Position numbers and translations under genes: made by a program
NCBI RefSeq assembly: GCF_001653755.1
Contig: NZ_CP015125.1
Span: forward strand, 2,551,501-2,615,500
Length of the DNA stretch: 64,000 bases
Direction of reading: 5' to 3'
Origin: Dokdonia donghaensis DSW-1
Lineage (GTDB): Bacteria; Bacteroidota; Bacteroidia; Flavobacteriales; Flavobacteriaceae
Notes under the pieces: generated by a model
The model's input: the letters and a program-made list of their open reading frames with translations, nothing else
Database searches by the model: none
What the model was told of the DNA's origin: nothing
Shown: in pieces, positions 26,583 to 33,880 of the stretch
Numbering within the stretch: position 1 is the first letter of the stretch
How the letters are laid out: every line of letters begins with the position of its first letter

Positions 26583-26742
26583 AATTACTTTGTTATTGAT
26601 TGATGGTGTAAATATCATATCAAACTACTTGTTTTTAAAGTAGTACTTACCGAATTGTAGAAAATATGCCCCCAATTGTAAAACAGGCAGCGGTAGCCTT
26701 GAAAAAGACCGCTACAAGCTGTATCTTTAAAAGAAAAAAGAA

Positions 26743-26907
26743 ATGTTTGGATTATTTAAAAAGAAAAGCCCAGTTGAAAAACTACAAGAAAAACATAAAA
26801 AAATACTGGAACAAGCCTTCCAACTATCTAAGAGTGATCGAAGTGCAAGCGATAAGCTATATGCAGAAGCTGCCGAAATAGAAAAAGAGATATCACGACT
26901 TTCATAA
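26743..26907 (+). CDS. Small Lacal_2735-type protein (54 aa)
   Basis: MFGLFKKKSPVEKLQEKHKK begins a short charged helical protein with YAEAAEIEKEISRL at the end. This matches my memory of the flavobacterial Lacal_2735 family of about 55-residue proteins, which have no known function. A longer overlapping frame (26666-26881) in another phase has a highly basic, unnatural composition and is rejected. It lies alone between divergent genes. Confidence 0.75.
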   Translation: MFGLFKKKSPVEKLQEKHKKILEQAFQLSKSDRSASDKLYAEAAEIEKEISRLS

Positions 26908-26990
26908 CTTTTTAACAAAATATTGTGATTTTCTATTAAGTATTGTAAGATTTTTTCTATTTTACGACGGCAAACCTTAAACACTCTTAT

Positions 26991-27164
26991 ATGAAATCCC
27001 TATTCTATTCCTCAGAAAAACTGAGGCGTCTAAAGTCGTACCGCAAAAAAGCAATCTCAAATGCAGAAAAATGGAGCGGTAGAGATGAGATGGCAAGTCA
27101 CAGCTATCAAATAATGGTAAAGGTCATAGATCAAAAAGTATCTGCCCTTACTGTTAATAAGTAA
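26991..27164 (+). CDS. Small basic hypothetical protein (57 aa)
   Basis: Short frame starting MKSLFYSSEKLRRLKSYRKK and ending SALTVNK. It is basic in the first half, with no signal peptide or membrane helix. It lies between the Lacal_2735-like gene (83 nt) and dnaX (58 nt), all on the plus strand. No family recognised; codon use is consistent with real coding sequence. Confidence 0.55.
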   Translation: MKSLFYSSEKLRRLKSYRKKAISNAEKWSGRDEMASHSYQIMVKVIDQKVSALTVNK

Positions 27165-27222
27165 ACAAGAAAGAAACCATACTCACTAGTATAATTTTAC
27201 ATACCCCTTTATATTTGTGAGT

Positions 27223-29154
27223 ATGGAACCCTTCATAGTATCAGCTCGAAAATATCGCCCAACCACCTTTAAAGATGTTGTGGGACAACAGGCTATTACT
27301 AACACACTTGAAAATGCGATTCAAAACAACCACCTAGCACAGGCACTACTTTTTTGTGGTCCTAGAGGAGTGGGAAAGACGAGTTGTGCACGTATACTAG
27401 CAAAACAGATAAATACAGACGAAAATACTAGCCCAGATGAAGACTTTGCCTTCAATGTTTTTGAGCTAGATGCCGCTTCAAATAATTCTGTAGATGACAT
27501 ACGAAGCCTCATAGATCAAGTACGTATACCTCCTCAGGTAGGTAAATACAAAGTCTATATTATAGATGAGGTCCATATGCTCTCTGCAGCGGCCTTTAAT
27601 GCTTTTCTTAAAACGCTTGAAGAACCACCTAAGCACGCCATATTTATACTTGCCACCACAGAGAAGCATAAAATCATACCTACTATACTCTCACGTTGTC
27701 AAATATTTGACTTTAAACGTATCACAGTAGCAGACGCGCGCAAGCACCTAGTACAAATCGCTGCCGAAGAAGGGATAGAAGCAGACGAAGAAGCACTGCA
27801 CATTATCGCACAAAAAGCAGATGGAGCAATGCGTGACGCATTATCAATTTTTGACAGAGTAGTAAGTTTTAGTGGAAAGACGCTTTCGCGAAAAGCAGTA
27901 ACCGAAAACCTAAACGTATTAGATTACGACACCTACTTTACCACTACAGATCTTTTACTCGCAAATGATATCCCGCAGGTGCTCGTACAGTTTAATGATA
28001 TCCTGGCAAGAGGTTTTGACGGGCATCACTTTATCGCAGGTCTTGCATCCCACTTTAGAGACCTAATGGTTTGTAAAAACCCACCTACAATACATTTACT
28101 AGAAGTAGGTGACAGTACTAAGAAAAAATATTACGAGCAATCACAAAAGACAACAATGGCTTTCTTAATGGAAGCGATAGATATTGCAAACAGTTGTGAT
28201 CTCAAATATAGAACTAGCCGTAACCAGAGATTACTGGTAGAACTAAGCCTTATGCAACTTGCCTCTATCACTTTTGATGGAGAAAAAAAAAATGACGGTC
28301 CATTCATAGTTCCGCCATCTTATTACAAGGTAGGTGCTACACAAACAGAACAAATTCAAGTTAGCACTCCGGCCGTACAGCAAGTAGCACAACCGCAAAC
28401 TACACAAGAGCAAACAGTACATAGCCCTACGCAAACTCAACAAACATCACCTGTACAACAGGCGCAAGAACCAGCTATTACAGAAAAGCAGCCCGTAAAT
28501 CACAATATAGCTACTCCAGTAAGCGATAACGAGTCCCAAGTGACTACGCAAGTCTCACCAACTAGCGCCGAAGCTAATGCAACTGCACCAGTAACAGAAC
28601 AAGTAAGTCCAGCTACTCCTGCTCAACCAGAGCAACCTGTACCTGCTCAAGGCTCACCTACTACACAGGCAACACCAAGCCTATCTATACGTAAGGACAG
28701 AGTATCAGGGCTTTCTCTAAAAGGCTTACAACGCAAAAAAGAACTTGAGCAACAAAAGGCAGATAAAAAAGTAGATGTGCAAAACCTGCCATCAGAACCT
28801 TTTACAGAAATTGCAATGCAAGCCGCTTGGGCTTCTTACGTACAAAAATTACTACAAAAAGGAGAACGCATCATCGCTTCAAATCTTGAGGCAGACCAGC
28901 CTACTCTTAACGGTACTACCATAGAACTAGAGTACCCTAACGAAACAATGAAAATTGAGGTAGAACGAGCTCAAGGCCCACTACTTGAATATTTAAAAAG
29001 AAGTTTAAAAAACTATGATATTACCCTTAATATCACTGTAAATGAAGAAGTACAGCGCAAATATGCCTACACTCCTCAAGAAAAATACGATAAATTAAGA
29101 GAGCAGAATCCTGCTCTAGATATTTTGAGAAAGACCTTTGACCTAGACTTATAA
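27223..29154 (+). CDS. dnaX: DNA polymerase III subunit gamma/tau
   Basis: Clamp-loader ATPase that loads the beta clamp and ties the replisome together. Walker A GPRGVGKT is at 46-53, Walker B IIDEVH, sensor 1 LATTEKHK and the arginine finger in TILSRCQIF. The four-cysteine zinc module usual in other phyla is missing: after CARILAKQI comes a short acidic stretch and then FNVFELDAASNNSVDDI, a form I associate with Bacteroidota. A Gln/Thr/Pro/Ala-rich linker (about 370-520) leads to the tau-like C-terminal domain. The start MEPFIVSARKYRPTTF is preferred over a GTG two codons earlier. A palindrome copy reads TLSRKA. Confidence 0.96.
   Translation: MEPFIVSARKYRPTTFKDVVGQQAITNTLENAIQNNHLAQALLFCGPRGVGKTSCARILAKQINTDENTSPDEDFAFNVFELDAASNNSVDDIRSLIDQVRIPPQVGKYKVYIIDEVHMLSAAAFNAFLKTLEEPPKHAIFILATTEKHKIIPTILSRCQIFDFKRITVADARKHLVQIAAEEGIEADEEALHIIAQKADGAMRDALSIFDRVVSFSGKTLSRKAVTENLNVLDYDTYFTTTDLLLANDIPQVLVQFNDILARGFDGHHFIAGLASHFRDLMVCKNPPTIHLLEVGDSTKKKYYEQSQKTTMAFLMEAIDIANSCDLKYRTSRNQRLLVELSLMQLASITFDGEKKNDGPFIVPPSYYKVGATQTEQIQVSTPAVQQVAQPQTTQEQTVHSPTQTQQTSPVQQAQEPAITEKQPVNHNIATPVSDNESQVTTQVSPTSAEANATAPVTEQVSPATPAQPEQPVPAQGSPTTQATPSLSIRKDRVSGLSLKGLQRKKELEQQKADKKVDVQNLPSEPFTEIAMQAAWASYVQKLLQKGERIIASNLEADQPTLNGTTIELEYPNETMKIEVERAQGPLLEYLKRSLKNYDITLNITVNEEVQRKYAYTPQEKYDKLREQNPALDILRKTFDLDL
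27881..27895. repeat. Iterated palindrome copy, slightly decayed, inside dnaX
   Basis: CGCTTTCGCGAAAAGC has one extra A in the right arm. Read in the L-S-R-K frame, not AFAKA. Confidence 0.85.
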
Positions 29155-29165
29155 AACCCTTTGCT

Positions 29166-29771
29166 ATGGAAAATAAAGAAGCAATACAGATGCTACATCT
29201 TAAACTACCTACAGATCCAAGGTGGGTAAATATTGTAGAAAAAAACATAGAAGAAATCCTTACAGATCACGCATATTGTGAGCAAAAAGCAGCCTCTAGC
29301 GCAATCTCATTTATTATAGGTTTTCCAGAATACTCAGAACTTGTAGCTGCAATGAGTGATCTAGCTATCGAGGAGATGAGCCATTTTAAAATGGTGCACG
29401 ACCTTATGGTAGAACGAGGTTTACATCTAGGTAGAGAGCGTAAAGATGAATATGTACATAAACTACGTTTTTACTTCCCAAAAGGTGGCTCAAGAGTAGA
29501 AAGCTTGATAAATAGATTACTCGTAGCAGCACTTATAGAAGGAAGAAGTTGTGAGCGCTTTAGATTACTTTCTGAACAACTAGAAGATAAAAAACTCGCT
29601 AAGTTTTACCGTAAGCTTATGATAAGTGAGGCGGGACACTACACAATGTTCTTAAATTTTGCTCGTCAATATGGAGATCGTAAAAAGGTAGATGCCAAGT
29701 GGCAAGAATTACTTGATTTTGAAAAGCAAGTAATGAAAGATCTAAGCGTTAAAGAAACAATGCACGGATAA
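29166..29771 (+). CDS. miaE: tRNA-(ms2io6A37) hydroxylase MiaE
   Basis: Ferritin-like diiron monooxygenase that hydroxylates the isopentenyl group of ms2i6A at tRNA position 37. The diiron Glu/His ligands fit TDHAYCEQKAASSA, IEEMSHFKMVHDL, AALIEGRSCERFRLL and ISEAGHYTMF, two EXXH-type pairs in a four-helix bundle. Length 201 is typical. It lies 11 nt after dnaX and 18 nt before a lipoprotein gene, so it is probably transcribed with dnaX. Confidence 0.94.
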   Translation: MENKEAIQMLHLKLPTDPRWVNIVEKNIEEILTDHAYCEQKAASSAISFIIGFPEYSELVAAMSDLAIEEMSHFKMVHDLMVERGLHLGRERKDEYVHKLRFYFPKGGSRVESLINRLLVAALIEGRSCERFRLLSEQLEDKKLAKFYRKLMISEAGHYTMFLNFARQYGDRKKVDAKWQELLDFEKQVMKDLSVKETMHG

Positions 29772-29789
29772 GGTATAATCGTCATCATT

Positions 29790-30254
29790 ATGCGCTACAC
29801 ATTACTTTTATTATCTCTCTTTACTCTCCTTCTCTACTCTTGTAAAAATGAAGAGAAACACGCTGTTGTTAGTAGTCAATTTGATTACCTCATAGGTGAT
29901 TGGGAACGTACTAATAGTAAAGGTGGTAGTGCAACGTCAGAACACTGGAGGGCGGCAACTAGCGAAGACTTGAGAGGTCACGGTTATACTATAGAAGACG
30001 AGGATACAGTTTTTAATGAACGTATGCGCATTTACAAAAAGCAAGAACAGTGGATGCTTTCTATAAGTGGCCCTAATGAAAAGCCTACACTTTTTAAAAT
30101 CACTCAACATACAAACAGTGCATTTACAGCTGTAAATCCTGATAATGAGTTCCCAAAGATAATTACGTACTCTTACTTTGATGATGTGCTCACAGCGACC
30201 ATCTCTGCAGAGGATACAGAGATTCCATTTATCTTCTGGAGAATGGAAGATTAA
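29790..30254 (+). CDS. Lipoprotein, DUF6265-like
   Basis: N-terminus MRYTLLLLSLFTLLLYSCKN has a lipobox ending in Cys18. The mature part begins FDYLIGDWER and later has SEHWRAATSEDLRGHGYTI and NERMRIYKK, a pattern I associate with DUF6265 and lipocalin-like small barrels. Ligand unknown. It overlaps the convergent thioredoxin gene by four bases. Confidence 0.75.
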   Translation: MRYTLLLLSLFTLLLYSCKNEEKHAVVSSQFDYLIGDWERTNSKGGSATSEHWRAATSEDLRGHGYTIEDEDTVFNERMRIYKKQEQWMLSISGPNEKPTLFKITQHTNSAFTAVNPDNEFPKIITYSYFDDVLTATISAEDTEIPFIFWRMED

Positions 30255-30823
30255 TCTTCGGTAATAAGCTCATCTAGTGTAGTACGCACAGTATCGCTGT
30301 TCCAGTTTGAAGCTCCTTTTTCTTTTATAATGATATGACCTGTTTTATCTATAATATATGTTGTAGGTATAGAACGCTCAAAGAGTTGTTCTGGAGTTTC
30401 CATAGCCGGTAAGACAGCCGGTAGTTTGTGATCTTTTTTTGCCATAAACTTGGCTACTACTTCTGGGTTTTCATTTGTGATAAGTAAAAATTCTACTTTG
30501 TCGCCATAATCTTTATATAAAGCTTCTATAGATGGTAGCTCTGCTATACAGGGCGGGCACCAGGTAGCCCAGTAACTTATAAAGGTTACTTTTCCTGTTC
30601 CTATAGATACTTCTTTGGGCACTCCATCTAGTGATGTAAGGCTATATGTAAATGGCTTAAGTTGTTGCTGGTCTGCTTTCGCGAAAGCGGAAGGAGAAAA
30701 AAATGCCACCTTAACTTTATTTAAGGCCACCTGTATAGGCGTTCTAGTTTGTGGTATAAGTAACAACAATATCCCTACTATAAATAGAACATTTTGCCAG
30801 GTAAACTTCTTTTGCTTTTTCAT
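30251..30823 (-). CDS. TlpA-like membrane-anchored thioredoxin
   Basis: Periplasmic thiol-disulfide oxidoreductase. A basic N-terminus and one membrane helix (about 11-24) are followed by a linker and a thioredoxin fold with WCPPC (Cys89 and Cys92) and the cis-proline region RSIPTTYIID. TlpA/ResA-type proteins reduce apocytochromes or other envelope thiols. The linker carries AFAKA from a perfect palindrome copy, exactly between the anchor and the folded domain. The start MKKQKKFTWQN is chosen over a frame 13 codons longer because that extension runs into the terminator stem of the gene upstream. Confidence 0.9.
   Translation of the reverse strand: MKKQKKFTWQNVLFIVGILLLLIPQTRTPIQVALNKVKVAFFSPSAFAKADQQQLKPFTYSLTSLDGVPKEVSIGTGKVTFISYWATWCPPCIAELPSIEALYKDYGDKVEFLLITNENPEVVAKFMAKKDHKLPAVLPAMETPEQLFERSIPTTYIIDKTGHIIIKEKGASNWNSDTVRTTLDELITED
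30675..30688. repeat. Iterated palindrome copy, inside the TlpA-like gene
   Basis: Perfect 14-bp GCTTTCGCGAAAGC, read as AFAKA in the linker after the membrane anchor. Confidence 0.95.
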
Positions 30824-30825
30824 AA

Positions 30826-30863
30826 AAAATAATGCGTGTATACAACAGTCGTATACACGCATT
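30826..30863 (-). terminator. Terminator of the three-repeat lipoprotein gene
   Basis: Perfect 13-bp stem AATGCGTGTATAC/GTATACACGCATT with a 7-nt loop; on the minus strand it is followed by ATTTTTT. It lies 36 nt after the lipoprotein stop and just before the TlpA-like start. Confidence 0.85.
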
Positions 30864-30899
30864 AAACTTACATATTTTATTATTAAAATGGTGTAACCG

Positions 30900-31976
30900 C
30901 TAGTTACGGGTAACCGTTACAGGCTCAGAAAGATCATAACATCCTTCTAGATCATTTGCATTTGCTCCCACCATTAAACCTTCAACTCCATCTTCATAAC
31001 GTAGGTACCAGATAAGACAAACGCCTGTACCTGCATCGTCAAAGTTTACTCCCTCTACAGCTGTAAGCGTAGGTGGCAATCCTAAAATCTCACCAGTATC
31101 TGATGTAATTACCCAAGTATTAAGCGACCCCATACTGTCACCTGTAAGGCCTAAACCAGAAACCATATCTGGCGTGCCATCTACAGTAAAGGTAAAAGGA
31201 CCTCCCGTAATTTCGGCAGCTAGGGTTTGGTTACGCACAACTTCTACAGGTTCTGAAAGATCAAAAGGTCCAGTGAGATCGTTTGTATTTCCTCCTACTT
31301 CTAGACCCTCTACACCTTCTTCATATCTCATATACCATATAAGACATACTCCAGGTCCGGCAGTATCAAAATCTACTACAGTTTGTACCGCTTCAAGTGT
31401 AGGTGGTAATCCTAAAATCTCCCCTGTGTCTGACGTGATTACCCACGTTCTCTCAGATCCTACAGAATCTCCAGTAAGTGATAAACCGCTCACCATATCT
31501 GGTGTTCCATCTACACAAAACTCAAAAGGTCCTCCTACAATCTCTGCAGCCATAGGTCCTGCATTACGATTTACGATAATAAAGTTAGATAAATCAAAAT
31601 CTCCAGAAAATTCATCTAGATTTTCACCCATTGCAAGTCCAGCTAGACCGTCTTGATAAGCAAGATGGTACACATAACAAGCACCTACTCCAGCATCATC
31701 AAAGTTTACTCCTTCTAAGGCATCAATTGTAGGTGGGATTCCTAAAATATTACGATCTGCATCTGTTACCACAAAGGTAGTAACGTCACCAGCAAGTTCA
31801 CCACTCACTGAGACTCCTGTTACCATATCTGGCATACCGTCTACAAAAAATGTAAATGGACCTCCTTCTAGCATACCTGCCTCTGGAGTGATTGTGTTTG
31901 TGTTGTCATCATCAGACTCACAAGATGCAAATAAAGCTCCTAGAGCTAAGCATCCTAATAGCAATTGTTTTTTCAT
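30900..31976 (-). CDS. Lipoprotein with three tandem 110-residue repeats
   Basis: Lipobox LFASC (Cys19) and an acidic Asp/Thr spacer precede three repeats starting at residues 38, 148 and 258, so the period is exactly 110 residues (330 bp). Each repeat has GGPF-x-F-x-VDG-x-PDMV near its start, then GEILGLPPT (variant in repeat 1), VNFDDAG or similar, a Cys before the aromatic YLRYEDG segment, and DLSEPV near its end. Repeats 2 and 3 are the most alike, so they duplicated last. The family is unknown to me; the Cys could form disulfides outside the cell. A CRP-type palindrome lies 53 nt upstream. Confidence 0.85.
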   Translation of the reverse strand: MKKQLLLGCLALGALFASCESDDDNTNTITPEAGMLEGGPFTFFVDGMPDMVTGVSVSGELAGDVTTFVVTDADRNILGIPPTIDALEGVNFDDAGVGACYVYHLAYQDGLAGLAMGENLDEFSGDFDLSNFIIVNRNAGPMAAEIVGGPFEFCVDGTPDMVSGLSLTGDSVGSERTWVITSDTGEILGLPPTLEAVQTVVDFDTAGPGVCLIWYMRYEEGVEGLEVGGNTNDLTGPFDLSEPVEVVRNQTLAAEITGGPFTFTVDGTPDMVSGLGLTGDSMGSLNTWVITSDTGEILGLPPTLTAVEGVNFDDAGTGVCLIWYLRYEDGVEGLMVGANANDLEGCYDLSEPVTVTRN

Positions 31977-32028
31977 TTGATAGTAATTTGTTTTTTATAC
32001 TGTAAAACTATTACCATCTGTTATCTTT

Positions 32029-32050
32029 AAATGTAAGCTAGCTTACATTT
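32029..32050. promoter_or_regulatory. Candidate CRP/FNR-type operator
   Basis: Perfect 22-bp palindrome AAATGTAAGCTAGCTTACAT plus TT, containing TGTAA-N6-TTACA, which has the spacing of CRP sites (TGTGA-N6-TCACA). It lies 8 nt after the stop of the Crp-family gene and 53 nt upstream of the lipoprotein ATG. A weak TAGTTTTA -7-like box at 32003-32010 (minus) would place it near -43. Confidence 0.5.
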
Positions 32051-32057
32051 GGAAAAA

Positions 32058-32723
32058 TTATGCGACTTTAAGTCTAATTTCATTGCGCGAGAAGTCTAAA
32101 AAATTTACTGCCTTAAGATCATTCATTATAGCATTTAAAGTAGGACGTGAGGTTCCTATAAGACTGGCAATATCTTTTTGTGTATATGGGTGTTTTATTA
32201 CTGTGTCTCCAGTATTAGGGCAGCAATAGCCAAAATCTTCGGCAAGTTCATCAAGAAATTCCTTTACACGAGTCGTGGCATCTTTAAAAAGTAACAAATC
32301 TAAACGTCGTTCTAATTTTTTAAAACGCATTCCTAAAAACTTATATACTTTGAGACTAAAGGCTCTATTAGACCGCATTAACTCCTGCATCTGCCCTACT
32401 GGCACTGGGCACACCATAGTTTGAGCATCTAGAGATTGTGCAAACTCACTGCGAGACTCCTCACCTAGTATTGCTTTTTCGCCAAATAATTCTCCCTTTG
32501 TAAGTATTGCACGTACCACTTCTTTACCATCTTCGGCATAGTAACCTAGTTTTACCTTACCCTTTTCTATAAGATAGACCTTTGTAGCCGCATCTTCCTC
32601 AAAGTAGATATAATCTTGCTTTCCGTACTGGCAAAAATGATTACGCTCTCTATATCTTTTTGTTTTGTGTGGGCATAAGGCTCCAAAAACATTTACATCT
32701 TCTAAAAACCAAATTTTTGACAT
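32058..32723 (-). CDS. Crp/Fnr-family transcription regulator
   Basis: The N-terminal cyclic-nucleotide-binding fold contains VYLIEKGKVKLGYYAEDGKE and KGELFGEKAILGEE in the place of the phosphate-binding cassette, but lacks the clear RSE/RSA arginine signature of cAMP binders. A long dimerisation helix and a C-terminal winged helix-turn-helix (YTQKDIASLIGTSRPTLNAI) follow. Cysteines occur at C17, C32 and a CC pair in the second half, so a redox or metal ligand is possible but unproven. Its likely target is the operator-like palindrome just downstream. Confidence 0.93.
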   Translation of the reverse strand: MSKIWFLEDVNVFGALCPHKTKRYRERNHFCQYGKQDYIYFEEDAATKVYLIEKGKVKLGYYAEDGKEVVRAILTKGELFGEKAILGEESRSEFAQSLDAQTMVCPVPVGQMQELMRSNRAFSLKVYKFLGMRFKKLERRLDLLLFKDATTRVKEFLDELAEDFGYCCPNTGDTVIKHPYTQKDIASLIGTSRPTLNAIMNDLKAVNFLDFSRNEIRLKVA

Positions 32724-32806
32724 CGCATTATGAAGTTAGTGATCATAAGCTATGTCGAGCATTTTAACATTTTCTTACAACTCTAGTAAATATTGAAAGG
32801 TGATTC

Positions 32807-32824
32807 ACGCTTTCGCGAAAGCGT
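32807..32824. repeat. Iterated palindrome copy, intergenic
   Basis: Perfect 18-bp ACGCTTTCGCGAAAGCGT, 41 nt after the HxlR gene stop (minus strand) and upstream of the Crp-family gene. Confidence 0.97.
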
Positions 32825-32864
32825 ACTCAAAACTGTTAATCATCACAAGAGCATCTTATAAATA

Positions 32865-33179
32865 CTAGCTACTCGCAGCATCATCTACTCCCCATTTATC
32901 TAAACTGAGTAGTATATCTCTAAGCGTTTCTCCTCTCTTAGTAAGACCGTATTCTACTCTAGGCGGCACTACAGGAAATACTTTTCTAAAAACCAGTCCA
33001 TCCCTCTCGAGCTCTCTTACCGTTTGAGTAAACATTTTATTTGATATCCCTTTAATGTGCTTTTGGAGTTGACCAGATCTAAGCGGCTGGTCAAGTAAAT
33101 GAAAAAGTACAAGCGGTTTCCACTTTGTGCCTATAAGTTGCATCGTATAATGAAGTGGACAAATGTTATTGTTTTCCAA
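32865..33179 (-). CDS. HxlR-family transcription regulator
   Basis: A 104-residue winged-helix protein: CPLHYTMQLIGTKWKPLVLF at the N-terminus with the conserved Cys, LRSGQLQKHIKGISNKM as the recognition region and VPPRVEYGLTKRGETLRD in the wing. HxlR/YodB/HypR regulators respond to aldehydes, quinones or oxidants through that cysteine. It is divergent from a VOC (glyoxalase-fold) gene, a common regulator-target pairing. Confidence 0.94.
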   Translation of the reverse strand: MENNNICPLHYTMQLIGTKWKPLVLFHLLDQPLRSGQLQKHIKGISNKMFTQTVRELERDGLVFRKVFPVVPPRVEYGLTKRGETLRDILLSLDKWGVDDAASS

Positions 33180-33301
33180 AAGTTTAGTTTTTAATCATTT
33201 AATAATCATTAATTTACACCTTTTAGTAACTATCATACCATATGGTGCGTTATTGCCTTATGGGACAATATACTCTAATTTTGACTTTAAAATAACAATC
33301 T

Positions 33302-33823
33302 ATGAAAACAGAAAATAATTATCCAAAGTCATTTTCTCACATTGGGCTTACCGTTCCAAATATAAAAGCAGCAGTACAATTTTACTCAGAGGTTATGGGA
33401 TGGTATGTAATTATGGAACCATCTACCGTAAAAAAAGAAACAGATACTGCGATAGGGCAAATGTGTATTGACGTTTTTGGGACAGACTGGGAAGAATTTG
33501 AAATTGCACACCTAGCCACATCAGACGGTATCGGTGTGGAGCTATTTTCATTTCCGCACGGAGTGAAAGAAGCTCCTGCATTTAATCCTTTTAATACTGG
33601 GTTATTTCACTTTTGTATACAAGACCCTCAAATTGAAGAGCTAGTAGAAAAAATAGTCGCTCACGGAGGAAAACAAAGAATGCCTATACGTGAGTATTAC
33701 CCAAAAGAGAAACCATTTAAGATGTGCTATGTAGAAGATCCTTTTGGGATTGTTTTTGAAGTATACACACATAGTTATGAGTTAACCTACTCATCTGGCG
33801 CTTACACAGGCAAACCAGCATAA
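33302..33823 (+). CDS. VOC-superfamily (glyoxalase/bleomycin-resistance fold) protein
   Basis: Two beta-alpha-beta-beta-beta modules. The first begins SFSHIGLTVPNIKAAVQFYS with a histidine ligand, VELFSFPHG follows, the second has GLFHFCIQDPQIEELVEKI, and the end is YVEDPFGIVFEVYTHSYEL with the final glutamate ligand. The 173-residue length is longer than glyoxalase I core forms, so lactoylglutathione lyase is not certain. HxlR control suggests detoxification of an electrophile. A strong terminator follows. Confidence 0.87.
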   Translation: MKTENNYPKSFSHIGLTVPNIKAAVQFYSEVMGWYVIMEPSTVKKETDTAIGQMCIDVFGTDWEEFEIAHLATSDGIGVELFSFPHGVKEAPAFNPFNTGLFHFCIQDPQIEELVEKIVAHGGKQRMPIREYYPKEKPFKMCYVEDPFGIVFEVYTHSYELTYSSGAYTGKPA

Positions 33824-33830
33824 ACAAAAA

Positions 33831-33854
33831 AACTCCGCTATTACTAGCGGAGTT
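33831..33854. terminator. Bidirectional terminator hairpin
   Basis: AACTCCGCTA/TAGCGGAGTT with a 4-nt loop, A-run before and T-run after, between the convergent VOC gene and aconitase gene. Confidence 0.93.
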
Positions 33855-33880
33855 TTTTTATATACTTAAAAGAGATGTGC

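Noticed and set aside
26666..26881. 71-residue frame overlapping the 54-residue gene
   Set aside because: Composition is extremely Lys-rich and unlike a natural protein; the shifted frame from 26743 gives a family-like product.
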